Positions 25,087 through 37,386 of a DNA stretch of 64,000 nt are shown piece after piece. This stretch comes from Ailanthus altissimus. Taxonomy: Eukaryota > Streptophyta > Magnoliopsida > Sapindales > Simaroubaceae. The DNA is taken from assembly GCA_946807835.1 (NCBI GenBank), contig OX327686.1, forward strand, positions 7,998,001 to 8,062,000, given 5' to 3'. A model generated the notes under the pieces. That model did no database searches, had not been told where the DNA came from, and saw only the letters and a program-made list of their open reading frames with translations. The position numbers and the translations under genes are program-made. Positions within the stretch are counted from its first letter, which is position 1. The number at the start of each line of letters is the position of its first letter.

Positions 25087-25107
25087 TCAATTCCCATAGA
25101 GGATGCC
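25087..25107 (-). other. Primer-binding-site-like sequence
   Basis: Read on the minus strand, the bases immediately inside the right LTR are GGCATCCTCTATGGGAATTG. They resemble the GGCGCCGTCTGTGGGAA sequence seen next to 5' LTRs of Tat/Retand-type plant gypsy elements (family knowledge). This fixes the element's orientation as right to left. Confidence 0.6.
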
Positions 25108-26795
25108 AGTTATTGATACCAAGTTTCCTCTAAAGAAATCAACAAATAAATTTATTAAGTTAGGGGAATGGTACAAATTTTATAATATGGTTTAAGTATT
25201 TATAAAAGAGTTTGGATGAGATTTTTGGTCAAGAAGAGAAGTTTCCAAGTCATAAAACGCGATGGATGATCTCAATCTCAGAATTTAAACATGGTCCATA
25301 GTTCTTGAATTAACCTAATTCTCTGTATTATCTGCTTGGATGACAATTAGCCTTGATGAGGTCACCTTTTTGTCCTTGGGTTACTATTATAAGATTAACT
25401 TAGTTCTCTTTATTGTCTACTTAAATGACATCTAGTTTTTATAGGGTCACATTCTCGTCCTTGGAATTACTATTCTTAAATCAACCTAGTTCTCTCCATT
25501 GTCTTCATGGATGACATCTAGTTTTCATAGGGTTGCATTCTTGTCCTCGATTACTAATACTTTTTCTTACCATGAGATAAGTTCTTTCAATTTGTACTCA
25601 CAAAGTATTTTAGAGGGACGTAAGATTTGTTATCCGCAAGAACCCTTTAATGCTTATGTCGATTTACAATTCTCCTTTGTGAATATGGTAACAGAAATGG
25701 TTGAATAATTGATTTGTATTCAAGAAAAAATGCTATAAAATGAATTTTTTAGAGTTTTAGCATAATAGAAGTGGGCCGCCCCCTTCTTAATATTTGAGTT
25801 TTCCTTTTATAAATTTTTAAAAGTAGTTACTTAACTCATTTCTTGATAAATAGGTGTAAGTAGTTTGGAATTTGATGTGGATAATCACCCAAGTCATGGA
25901 GTGGGTAACTACCACTTATTAGTTAAAATCTTGTGCTCTGTTTCCTTCTTTTTAGGCACACAGTCATAATTGTTTTATTATACCAATGACATAGCGAGTT
26001 GATGACTAGTTTTGTACAACAAATAAGAACAACTAACTTATCCAACGGATGAGAACGACACTATTGCCTTGGTTTGGTGCCAACAGATAAGAACGACATC
26101 CTTTTCTTGGTTGGTGCCAATAAATGATAACGACATTACTATCTTAACTTGGTTCCAATATATGAGAATGATATTGTTGTCTTAGCTTGGTGCCAATGAA
26201 AAATAATGACACCTTTGCCTTGGTTGGTGCTAATGGATAAGAATGACATCATAGCCTTAGTTTGGTGCCAATGGATGAGGACAATATTGTTGCCTTGGTT
26301 TGGTGGAAAATAGATGAGAACAACACCCTTACCTTAGTTAGGTCCCAATAAATGAAAATGATATTGTTACCTTGGCTTAGTACCAATGTTAAGAACAACA
26401 TTATTGCCTTGGTTTAGTGCCAATGGATGAAAACGACATTGTTACCTTGGCTTAGTGCCAATATACAAGAACAACATCTTTGACTTGGTTGAGGCCAATG
26501 GGTGAAGACGACATTATTGTCTTAACCTAGTGCCCACAGATGAGAATGACATCTTTGCCTTAGTTAGGACCAATGATGAAAATGACAATGTTTCCTTGAC
26601 TTTGTATCAATTGATGAGAACGACATTATTGTCTCTAATTGGTGCCAATAGATGATAATGTGACTATGGCCTATATGACTTTAGTAGACTTAAATGTTGG
26701 TGATCTGATCTTGGTAGGTTGACATTTGACCTCTATATTAGTAATTCAAGATCAATGTTTTCTATAAGTTTCTCATATGAAATATGGTTACGACA
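25108..26795 (-). repeat. Right LTR (5' LTR by orientation)
   Basis: Aligns to 21069-22569 with many substitutions. The ~38 bp minisatellite at about 26040-26680 is longer here (roughly 16 units). The terminal TG has become AG and the other end reads TACGACA. Divergence between the LTRs is clearly substantial, so the insertion is old. Confidence 0.82.
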
Positions 26796-27098
26796 AAGCT
26801 CGATAAAGGTGTCAACTTTAACGGCAAGAATAGCAACATGAGAATGTGTTGTAAACTTGCATAGGTGAGGTCCTTAGATGTTTGTTAAAAAAAATAATGT
26901 GGGTAGAGTTAAACTAACCTTGATAATTATCTTATAGATAATTTAAATGTTAAATATATTTATATAAGTATAATTGTTAATTGTTATAAGAAAATGGGGA
27001 GATATAAATTATCATGCTTCGCTATATCTTAATTGTTGACATCCATTTAACTATCAATTATTTGATGAACGAAACGTGTCTATACCGCAAGTAGAACT

Positions 27099-27101
<3 letters not shown>

Positions 27102-27132
<31 letters not shown>
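27102..27132. repeat. (AT)n microsatellite
   Basis: About 15 uninterrupted AT dinucleotides between the retroelement cluster and the 3' end of the CNOT10 gene. Confidence 0.95.
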
Positions 27133-27136
<4 letters not shown>

Positions 27137-28045
27137 AAAAGGGTCAAGCGTCGGCAAAAGTTTTTAAGAAATCCTCATTTAATGATATTTTAATATTTAT
27201 TTATAATTTTAACCATCAAAATAGATAGTTTTAGGCTTTAACATCTTTTGTTTGCAGTTACGTTTTTTGGCCTCTTGTTAAAGTTTTTCTTTTTCAACTT
27301 TAATATTTTAACCTCACAATTTTCAACTTTGGCTCCGCCCTTCCTTTTACACCAAGTTATATAAGGTTTGTTCATTCACCTCTGAGTTCTCATTGATCGC
27401 TACAGATTTAGTGACGTGAAGACTTACTGAATGGGCATGGCAATTTAAGTATGCAGATGAAGATATCGAATTTAAGCCGCTAGCCCACAAATTGTGCTCA
27501 GAGGATAGCGAATGGTTAATACCAAATCATTTACTCTGGCTAAAATCATTACTTTCACAGCTTAAAATTTGTCAAACTAAGCATTCTGAATTCTAGTCTC
27601 TCTGCTTAAGAGTATCAACTCAAATCGTACAACAGTGGAAAGCAAGAAACATCCGGGAAAAAGCCATCTATTAGGTTAGAACCAAGATATAACTGGGAAT
27701 CCCAATCCAGAAAGAATCTATCTTTTTGTCTTTTCAATCTCAAGAAAGTGCACATGATATTTCTTTTCTTGTTGAATACCAAATCGATTTGCCACTAAAA
27801 CACAAAATCTGAATCAGAGCTACATCTCAAATTTAGGTGGTGGGCATCCGCTACAACCAAAACACTAAGCCTCACTACAGATCAATGAACCCTAAATGAG
27901 AAGAAAAAAAATTTGACAGAATTTTATTCTGAATTGAGCTATATTATGTTACAAATCCTCTAAAAGGATTGCTGATCTACCTGCTAACTAACACCGAGGG
28001 AAGGCGAAACACAAAAGAATTAAAAGCCACCAGTACAACCAATCA
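27133..28045 (-). other. 3' flank and 3' UTR of the CNOT10 gene
   Basis: No ORF of note. The part nearest the gene should be 3' UTR. An AATAAA polyadenylation hexamer occurs on the minus strand at 27928-27923, about 120 bases after the stop codon. The more distal part (27133-27400) has no recognisable feature. Confidence 0.5.
27923..27928 (-). terminator. Candidate polyadenylation signal of CNOT10
   Basis: AATAAA on the minus strand about 120 bases downstream of the TAA stop, a usual distance for a plant near-upstream element. Assignment by position only. Confidence 0.4.
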
Positions 28046-31000
28046 TTAAGACTTACTCAATTGCAAACCACTGGAGAGGAACCTGATGTGATTACATTGT
28101 TTTAACTTGGCAAGAGCTTCTTGTGACTTGCCGAGCATGAGATCCACATAAATTGCAGTCAGGGTGGCTTCTGTGCTTTTCGGTAATATGGACAAGGCTT
28201 GTATCACAAAATGGCGAGCCCGATCAAGTTCACCTTGCATAGCAAACATCGTAGCAATATTTGCATAAAGGGTACCACGTGCCTCTTCTGGCTTGGGAAA
28301 CATTGTAGCATCTTGCGAAACCTCCGGGGAAGAATTCTTAACAGCTACAGATCCTCCATTTAGTTCTTCGCACTCAATGGTTTTCTCCACTAGCCATTGC
28401 TCACAGTCCTCTTGACTAAATGGCAAAGCAACATTGTTTTCTCCAGACAAATATGTTGAGAAATGCTCAGCTGCTTCTTCGGGCCTCTTCAGCAAGCACA
28501 GCGCCTCTGCTGCGTATAGATGACCCAGAAAAATGTAAATTTTTGAGCAATTTGAAAGTTCCAAAAGAGATTTCGCAGCAGATAGGGCTTTCAAAGGATT
28601 TTCCAGTTCCAATTCTACATATGCTAAGTTGGCAAGAAGAGCTTGCTTGATCATCTGATTTTCTCTCCTACAAACATCTTCGTAATAAGAGATTGAGTTC
28701 TGTATGATCTCCAGGCTAGTTCCTCCTTTTTGTTCTTTTGCATCCCCATTTGCAGTAACCTGACCTAACCCTAATGATATCTTGGAATCAAGACTGGCCA
28801 AGTTTTTGTGATTTGAGTTTTTGAAAGATGCTGCTTCACTTGATTCATTTTCCTCCACAGATGAATAAGAGGGCAAACCCAATTTAGAATAATTCAAGCC
28901 AGAAAAGTTCAACAAATGCAGGGCATTAATGAGACACTGCCGTGCAAGAGACATAGAGAGCTTAGGTTGCCCAGCACTTCCCAGGAACAAATCATCTTTC
29001 TCCACAGAATCCAAATGTCCATTTTTTGTAATTCCGTCCTCCATTACAAGATGCCTCCACTTTCCCTTGCCAATAACATGAACTCTAACTTCCGATCTGT
29101 CAGAAGGAGATTGACCTGCAGCTATCAGTCCCTTTTCCAAAGCCATTATACAGCATTCAGCAAGTCTTAGCCACAAAAAAGGCCGTTTGTAGAAAACTAA
29201 ACTCGCCTTCTGGAAACAACGAGCAGCTAGTATCGGTTTCCCACAAGCCAGATACTGTAGACCAGAATTATATGTTATGAGGAGAGATTTATCCTGGGAA
29301 AAAGTTAATAGTTTCAGAGGTTTGTCTTTCCGAAGCAATGCAGAATTATTTAGTGCCTTGGAAAAGAATACCGATGAGGTATGATATTTTGCAAGTTGAT
29401 AGTAAATGCAGCCAAGATTGTTGTTGAACATGCTTGAAATCCCCATCTCTGTTCGATTACTTAATGCAAGCAACAACTTAATAGCTTTACGGTGGTTCCC
29501 ACGAGCATACTCAAGTTGGGACTTCAAGAAGAGAGCCATGGATGAATCTCTTCCGCGTGCAATGTTCATTGCATGCTTGACTTCACGCTTCGCTTGCTTT
29601 AGGTTCCTAGTGAGAAGAAGAAATCGTACCTTGTAAAGTTGCAACTTGAGTTTAAGATCAATAGTAGAGATAGACCTATCAACTAGCACCATCGAAAATT
29701 CATTTTCTGACGAAAGGCCTGCTGGCCTTGTTAAATTCTGACCACTGATCTCCAGTGATGATAATGCTAACACAGTATCATCCTCAAGTGTTTCCTCTGA
29801 CAAAGTTCTTGACAAAGGATTTTCCGAGGCATTTACACTAGCACCCAAATCCAAATTAGAGGCATCTCCAGTTGATGAACTGCTTGGCACAGAGGAATAT
29901 TTTGCAAGCAGATTAGTAGATGGTTGTCCCATGCTATCACCTTGATTCACACAACCAACACCGAAAGCTTTTTCCAGATATATTAACACATCCTGGAAAA
30001 CAAGAACCAGAATGGAGAAGATTTATTACAAAACTAATATAACAGATGTACAAACTATCAAGAATACACGAGGTACCCAATCCATGATGCCAGCAAATAA
30101 GTTAAAAATAAAATCAATTTCATTAAGTATCGCATGCCAAAACAAAATTCAATATCATCATCACTATCAATTCTACCCTCCATATAAATTACATCAGACA
30201 AAAAAGCTACAACTTTCAGAAAAAAGTAAATCACCTTCTTTGCAAATATTTCATAAGCCAAGGACACTAGAAGCAATAAAGTATCATCCCTAAAAGATTC
30301 AACACCAAAACTTACTTCATAAAAGCACTGTAAAGTGTTAGGTGTTTTTTTTTTTCTTTTGATAGGAAACAGAACTGAAAAGTGTTAGGTACCATTCTTA
30401 TTCGGATGTGATGCACATTGGCAAAATGGTAAGAAAGTGGGAAAAAGAAAATTGCCATCCTCTTAACTAATCCAGAAGCTATTATACCCATTGAAGGCAT
30501 TGATTTACCAACAACACACAAATATGCTTGCACTTGTGCCCCAAGTATGGAGCAGGAAGAGGGAGAGGAGTTTTATTGAAGTACGAGCAAAAGACTAAAT
30601 GGGCATGCCATAAATTGTGCACCAAGCACAATTCATTTAAGGAGGGTGAATATCCTTTACTGTCTGAATGACAAAATTGAAACAAAACAAAAGCCAACCT
30701 TACATGGTAGTTATTAGGTAAATGATTTGCAAATTGCTGGACACAAAAATCCCTAAAATTAAAGATGTGCTGGAGCCAACAAAGCATCTTCCATGTTCAC
30801 CTTAGCAAACAATGGAATGCTCGGCAAGTTGTTTATAACTTGCATCACAAAACGATGAAATGAAACTTCAAATCACCGCATACTTTGAACACAAGCTCTG
30901 TTTACTGGATATACACAGAATACCTCAAATTTAGCAACCATTATAAAATCACAAATTCAGACAGTTGTTAAAAAAATTACTAGCAGAAACACCTACACAA

Positions 31001-34000
31001 AAATAAAGAGTGAATCACACTACAGATGAACATTTACTTCTTCATGAGAACTACCCTGGCCCTACAACAAATCCTTAGTATTACATGACTAAATAAAGGT
31101 TGACATCTTCTAACATGAAAACAGACCAACTTCAATTAAAACACCATCTATCCCTGATCATGATTGTCTTAGCAGCCTCTTCTTCTAAAAGGAAGTTCAC
31201 ACAATTCACATAGCAATCAAATGCCATTGAAGAAAATCCTAGATCACTCTTTACAAATTCAATCTGCATAGTTTTTTTTACCAAAATACAACCCCCATCT
31301 TTAAGAGACCCATATTGTGTCAAAGGAGGACATGGACAATTTCTCCATGATATCCAAATGGAGATATAGCAACATTTTTAAATTCCTAACACCGGATTAA
31401 TGCTATCTGAATTTCAGAAGGCAAAAAGCCAAAAAACTAATACTATCCCCTCAAATGGTCTCAGCTAAGGGCAGACAATCAACTCAAACAAACTCAGTAT
31501 TAAACAGTAACAGATAACACTCAACAGGAAAATGGTTAAAAGACAAGAACTTCTCGTAAACTAAACCCCAAGGCTGGATAAATTTCACAACGCAAAAATA
31601 TGGAAACTTCAACAAGCCGACACTTGAAACATCCAAGGGACTAAATGATGACCTCATGCTCAACCTCTCAACAAATAAAGCTTTACTTAACAGCTTGTAC
31701 ACGCTCTTTATGCCACAAAACTAAATCAACTTCACATTTCTGCTTCCCAAAATACAATAGAACAAGATTTTCACTTCTTGTGACTAGAAACAAAGTACAA
31801 ATTTTTCACTCCCATCTAACCCCTTCTTAATGCAAAGGAAACATGATCAGTAACAAAATTTGAGCACCATAGAGAAAATTCTTGGTTCCCAGCAAAAACA
31901 AAAAAAACCCTCTAGGTTCTTTGTGACGTCACAATAAACATTCACCAATGCCAGCAAAATCAATAAGATGAGAGCCACGTAAAGGTTAAGTAACTGATTC
32001 ACACTCCTTGATAGTAAAAAAGATGAAGAAAAAAGTTACTATAGGCTGCCATCAACTAGACAATAGAGTCCCATAGTAAATTTAACCATAATTCCATAAA
32101 GAGTGAGTGGCACAAAACAAGAAGTCCTTCTGAAGAGATAAGGTTGTCAAGACGAAAACTCTACGTTAAAACCTTGGTAAAAGATAATAACAAAAAAGGC
32201 TTTACTAACAAGAGAGATAGTATATAGGACATTCAAAAGAATAAATGTTGTATTACAATGCTTTTGTAATTACTTTTGATGTAACATTGCCAAAGATCCA
32301 AGAGGAAGACACAGGCAGCCTCCCAAAAGATTTGACATAGAAGGCTCTCGATTGACAAGTGGCTTCATTTCCTCAAACGACACTTCACAACACATTTTAA
32401 GATTAAAAAAAAAAGCAAGATTGAACCCTTGAACCTTCTATCAAACAAATTTGAAGTGCATGGTTAAAAATGCCTCATTATTACTTAGTAGAGCAGCATC
32501 CTAAAGCGGTGTTGCAGGAAACATATAGGGAATACAAAATAAATAAATATATAAAAGAATGCAAAAATCATGCCATAATCATAGTTACTTACAGCAGATC
32601 TGGATGCATCATGGCAAGCTAGTGCAACGTCAAGCAACAAGAGACAAATTTGAAGAGCAGTTGGCTGCATATAAAATAAGTGGATAAGAAATTAGCACAG
32701 CGTAACAACAACGAGAATGGAAGTCTGAGCCAAAATATGCTTTACCTCGTCTATCGGTTCAATATTTTGATACAAAGGCTCTAAAACTGATAATGCTTTT
32801 CCATACTCATGAAGATGAAACCAGATAACCGCCTATACAAAATTGAAACAAATTAATCAATTAAAAACGAATGAGACAAAATTTAAACTCCTTTGATTGA
32901 ACCATCAACACTAGTGCCAGCAACTCAAAAATGAGATCAAGGAAACATACAATGTTTAGTTTTGCCACAGACACATCAAACTCATCCATGTAAACTAAAC
33001 TGCCACTATTTGCAGCAGAAACTTGATTTCCCAAAGTGCCACTGCCTTTAGACCCCAATCCAACTTTACTTCCAAGATTGCCCACACCCTCCAATTGTTC
33101 CCCAGATGCACATGCAAGCTCTTCACCTTTATTCTAAACCAGCACCACGAAAATAAATGGATGAGAACTAACTACAATCAGAAACAAGATAAAATACATT
33201 ACACTATGTTCTCAAAATGCTTAGAATAAAAAACAACACAACAGCAATATTTCCCTCATTCATTCAGTCCCAATTCCAAAAAAAGCTTAAACCCCCAAAT
33301 AAGGCCATCGGCTGGGCTGCAATGAAAGTATAAATACCAAAAAAATTGATACTTGCACCGTAAAACAAGACTTGAAAATGAACCAGGAAAACTTTCAGAG
33401 GAAGTGGTTGAAAGGTAAAGAAGTAAATACAACTTAGAAAGATACAAATCAGTATTCTGGTGGATATAACCGCCCCTGAAGCGTCCAGCATCATTATTCC
33501 TCTTTTGGCCGGTAGTCCGTCTCCCCACTAGCCAAACAATTTACATGGAGAATATATATATCTTCTTCTCCACAAACATAACTAAAAGCTGGTTCACAAT
33601 TTACAATCCACTAAAAAAATTTCCAGTTTCATGATTCCCAGATCTCAAGTAGCATCAATTTTTTTTCTGATTGTGCTAGGACAGGTGTGACCGTGGATGA
33701 CTGAGTGGATGGATGTGCTTGTGAGCCCATTTAAAAAAGCAAGGGAATAAAAAAGTATATAATCATACCTTCACATTATTAAGTGCTTCAAGCAACTTCT
33801 TTGCATCCATACAACTGTCCCGGAAGTATTCGGCAATTGCAATGTTATGAAGAATCTGATAAAAAGTCAACAGATTCATGAACTTAAAACATCCAACAAA
33901 TTGAAGGGAGATGCACAAAATACCATTGAAGTTGAAATTTTGCAAATTTTTTTATAGACAAACACAACTGAAGAAGGATCCCAACATTACAAAGTCTTAT

Positions 34001-35896
34001 CCCAAATCAGAATGTGGTCTGAAAATTTTAAAAGTCAGAGAATAGTGGTTATAATGTAGATAGGTCTTGAAAGAATTGAATAACATGAAAGGATAAGATC
34101 TACAGAATGTTTAAGTTCAATCAATCACATATGGAGCAAATTCAATAAGTTAAAACACAGAACTTGCCAATGGTGACAAGCAGAGTGCTTAAAGGAATAA
34201 CAGAATGAACTTCTAGTCAAGCATGTAACTTTCAGCCATAACATTGGTGTTTTTTCCTTTTCCACAAAACACAAAAATCACTGTATTATAATAGATAAGT
34301 TGTTATAGGCATTTTACTTTAAAAGAATCACCATTTTCCTTTGAAAATATATCCATCAAAGTATAGAACATTTTAAGAACTTAATAATATAGTATTGATC
34401 ATCATGCACATCACCAAAAACAATGCACAAAATCACTCTTCTTGATAGTACAGCAAAAAACCTCACAAGAACTTTCATTCTGTTAACCCAACTGCTCATA
34501 TCAAATGTTTCCAAGGACCATTTACTCGTGTATATATCATTATCCTTTTCATGAACAAAAAACTCCCAAGGCATCCAACAAGTTGGAACTGCAGACTATA
34601 CTGGAACCTACAACCTTTTTAGCAATCAAGAAACCAGTGGGACAAGTATCCTCGGTACATGGACCCAAAGGGAATCTTGGACCTCTTGATTAACAACTAA
34701 GGGTCACACCTACCATCATAGTCACCTCCTTGGGGTAAAACATAATGCTAATTTATTATGATTTTGGAAATAATTATGAATTATCCTCCCAACAAAAATA
34801 AAATCAAATTTCAATAACAAGCGAAAAGGGCATAGGTGCTTCCATAGGAATGAATATCGTAGTGCACCAGTATAAGAGGCTATCAACATTATGCATAAGA
34901 TCCCTCCAATCCCAACACAAAGCCGGCTCTAAGACTCCAGAAAACAAAACACTAAACCCGTTCCATACTTTTTGAGTCCCAACTCTATGTTATTGAGAAG
35001 GGCAATCCAGCTATTTGAAATCCTATATTTCTCAGCAAAGTTATAAAATTGTCTTAAATGTAAATCTTATGCATAATGTTAATAGCTTCCTTTACGCTGC
35101 TGCACTACAATATTTATTCCATACTTTTTGAGTCCCAACACTATGTTATTGAGAAGGCAATCGAGCTATTTCAAAATCCTGTATTTGTCAATAAAGTTAT
35201 AAAATTGTCTAAAATGTAACAACACTACAACATGAAAAACAGATTCTTAGCTCACATAGGCGAATTTTAACTAGTGCTTATCAACAATCTCCAATTAACT
35301 GAGTGCTTATTAACAATCACTCTCTGTTTTTCAGGATATATTCACCAAAGACATGATTTCAATTCACTCACATTCTAAGATTTTAATTCAAAATTTGACC
35401 GAATCAAATTCAACAGTCTAGTTCCAGAACTGACAAGCAACCGAAAGAAATATGCTTCTATGTTATTAGTTATCTTTCAACCTAAGCCCATTGCACAAGA
35501 TATCCACATTGTCTATACTACAGTGCAATATTAATTGAAAATAAAATCAATAGTTACACAAAATCCTCTTACTCAAAACCCCCCACAAAACTTTATACTT
35601 CACAAATCAAATCAAGAAACTAGATTCATTTCTAGCTTTTAACAGCAAAAACAAAAAGAAAAGAAAGGAAAAAGATCCAATCAAGAAGATTTCAAGGCAA
35701 AAATTGTTGAAATTACCTTAGGATCATCGGGCTTCTTTTCCAAGAGCTGTTTGAGCAAATCGAGGCACTCATCGAACTTGCGAGACTGGAAGTAGAGAGC
35801 GGCTTCTTTAGCGAGAGTGGCAGTGACAGAGAGGACGCCATCCTCGTCTGCGGAGTTATTGGCAGCCGTCGATTGCGCTGAATCTCGCGAATCCAT
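28046..35896 (-). CDS. CNOT10: CCR4-NOT transcription complex subunit 10 (CNOT10), TPR protein
   Basis: Six exons (minus strand): 35896-35717, 33855-33769, 33133-32951, 32832-32746, 32664-32593 and 29992-28046. All junctions are GT..AG and phase 0, giving about 851 aa ending in TAA. The start is the first in-frame ATG (MDSRDSAQ). Residues 29-60 form a TPR-like helix pair (LAKEAALYFQSRKFDECLDL). The large last exon carries further TPR-like segments (FNNNLGCIYYQLAKYHTSSV; RGTLYANIATMFAMQGELDR) and a serine-rich, low-complexity stretch around residues 220-265. Sequence and length fit plant CNOT10. In animals CNOT10 pairs with CNOT11 on the N-terminal part of NOT1, as part of the cytoplasmic deadenylase that starts mRNA decay; a similar role is inferred here. 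Introns 1 (1861 bp) and 5 (2600 bp) are long. No frameshift or stop interrupts the exons. Flanks on both sides are retroelements, so there is no neighbourhood clue. Confidence 0.95.
29993..32592 (-). other. CNOT10 intron 5 (2.6 kb)
   Basis: Bounded by GTAAGT (donor, 32592 side) and TTTTCCAG (acceptor, 29993 side). Scattered open frames on both strands have no recognisable domain. I saw no LTR, TIR or coding relic of a transposon in it, in contrast with the flanks of the gene. Confidence 0.8.
33856..35716 (-). other. CNOT10 intron 1 (1.86 kb)
   Basis: Begins GTAATT directly after AAG and ends TTTTTATCAG. It contains a diverged local duplication (CCATACTTTTTGAGTCCCAA with ATGTTATTGAGAAGG, near 34965 and 35118). 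No coding content recognised. Confidence 0.8.
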
Positions 35897-36247
35897 GACC
35901 AGATCGACCAATAAGATGCTACAATCAGGTCCAATCACTTGAATCTCGATTACAAATCGAATCGGATTGCGAAAATGCAAAATAAACAAAAATAAAAACC
36001 CTAGCTTTTTTATGAAAGTCCTCTGAGTAGTATCATTCGGATAGATTTTGGGGGCTCTTGTTTTTACGTGTGACGCCCTTAAAATGATTTTTTGGAAATT
36101 GCAGAGAAGGACAGTTAATAAGAGCTTGTAGTGCGTCCGATTTGCAGAGGAAAAAAACCTACGGGACCAAATTTGGGGATAAAGAGAGAGTGTGTGATTC
36201 GGATAGAGAGAGAAAGCGAGTTCATTTTGGTTCCCTTTTAAGTCCAA
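35897..36247 (-). promoter_or_regulatory. CNOT10 5' leader and proximal promoter
   Basis: The frame of the CNOT10 start codon stays open upstream for about 350 bases, but without another in-frame ATG. It contains a GAGAGAGAGAAAG-type purine run (plus-strand sense, about 36182-36215), typical of plant leaders. No convincing TATA box was found. Transcript start cannot be placed from sequence alone. Confidence 0.4.
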
Positions 36248-36422
36248 ATTAAGAAACTCTAGTAGGAGTTTTGATTGGGTACTTCGCAGGAGTAGAGTAT
36301 GTTTGATGTGTACTTTTTGATCATGGGGAATGCCTTTTGTTCATGGTTTTGAGCTATTTTTGGGGGCGTGGTGGACTTTTTTTTTCAGTGATGTATCAGA
36401 CATGATAAATCTTTTTTCTGTA

Positions 36423-36640
36423 GAGAAATTACTAATTACTCCCCTGTAATTTTTCGAAACTATCAAAAACCCCCTTTTTTTTATTATTTATGTTTGGTTA
36501 ATGTTAATAAAAGGAGACACTTAATAAGGGATTTTTTTATTTTTTATTTTTTTATAAGAGATTTTTAATAATTTTAAAATTAAAAAAAATTAAAGTGATT
36601 TAAAATTATGCGAGAATAATTAATAATTATTTTTTTCTGA
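36423..36640. mobile_element. Candidate small MITE upstream of CNOT10
   Basis: Left AATTACTAATTACTCCCCTG and the reverse complement of the right end (AATTATTAATTATTCTCGCA) match imperfectly, with further pairing inside. AT-richness makes chance pairing possible. Confidence 0.4.
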
Positions 36641-37251
36641 AGGTGTTGGGAATGGGATTTGATAGGCAACTTTTTAACTATACAGATTAATCTAACATCC
36701 ACGTAAATTATATATGCATAATTTTACAATTTATGGCATAAAACTATTGAAAAGTTAAAATAAAACACTCAACTACAGTTGTAAATAGAAAGTATAGTGA
36801 TAAATATTAGTTCTCTATTGGTGCGTAATGGAACGTTTATATATTATAATATTAATCAGATGGGTCAAAAAAGAAATTTTCTTAAATTTCATGGTTTAAA
36901 GTGAAATTTGAACATTTTACATTTAACTTCATCAAATGGGCGCCTTTAGAATCTTTTTCATATTAAAAAAAAGAATCTTTTCATCCGAGTGAATTTTAGA
37001 GTTTCAATTTTTTTTTTGGTAAGAAGGAAATACGAATTAAAATCCTCTTTTTGATGCGAGATTACTTAAGTTTTTAATAATTATTTCTCTTTTATTTTTA
37101 AAAAATCATTTATTTTATTTTTTAAACAAGAATTTTAAATATTAACGTTGTTAATAAAAAAAATAGTTATTCGGGTCAACGAGTTTTGAATTTATTGTTA
37201 GTGAGAATCAACAGGGGTTTTATCGTTGTTGGGCTTGTTTGTAGAATCCCC
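36641..37251. other. AT-rich stretch, nothing recognised
   Basis: No ORF, known repeat or gene fragment was recognised here. Confidence 0.4.
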
Positions 37252-37386
37252 ACGGGACATGTCACCGTGATTGAGGTATTTCACCATAACTAGTTCGACG
37301 CCACGAATCATTTCACCTTGATTGGTTCGACACTCACCGGGCATGTCACCGTGATTGAGGCATTTCACCATCACTGGTTTGACGCC
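37252..37386. repeat. 84 bp tandem duplication
   Basis: CATGTCACCGTGATTGAGG appears at 37258 and 37342 with matching flanks through CATTTCACCAT..CTGGTT(T/C)GACGCC. A shorter variant (CATTTCACCTTGATTGGTTC) lies between. It abuts the LTR-type element at 37387. Confidence 0.75.

Larger units (their letters stand above)
21069..26795 (-). mobile_element. Structurally complete non-coding LTR retrotransposon, TSD AAGCT
   Basis: Two related LTRs in direct orientation (21069-22569 and 25108-26795) enclose about 2.5 kb. Both sides carry the perfect duplication AAGCT (21064-21068 and 26796-26800). A primer-binding-site-like sequence abuts the right LTR on the minus strand, and a purine-rich AACTAGGGGGTTGA (minus) abuts the left LTR, so the element reads right to left. 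The interior holds only a minisatellite and a nested LTR, with no gag or pol. This is a LARD-like non-autonomous element; the primer site suggests dependence on a Tat/Retand-type gypsy partner (inference). Confidence 0.85.

Noticed and set aside
28420..29636. Plus-strand ORFs of 76-84 aa opposite the CNOT10 last exon
   Set aside because: Shadows of the conserved minus-strand coding exon.
31132..31830. Small ORFs in CNOT10 intron 5 as nested genes
   Set aside because: No homology, no codon bias and no splice support; expected by chance in 2.6 kb of intron.
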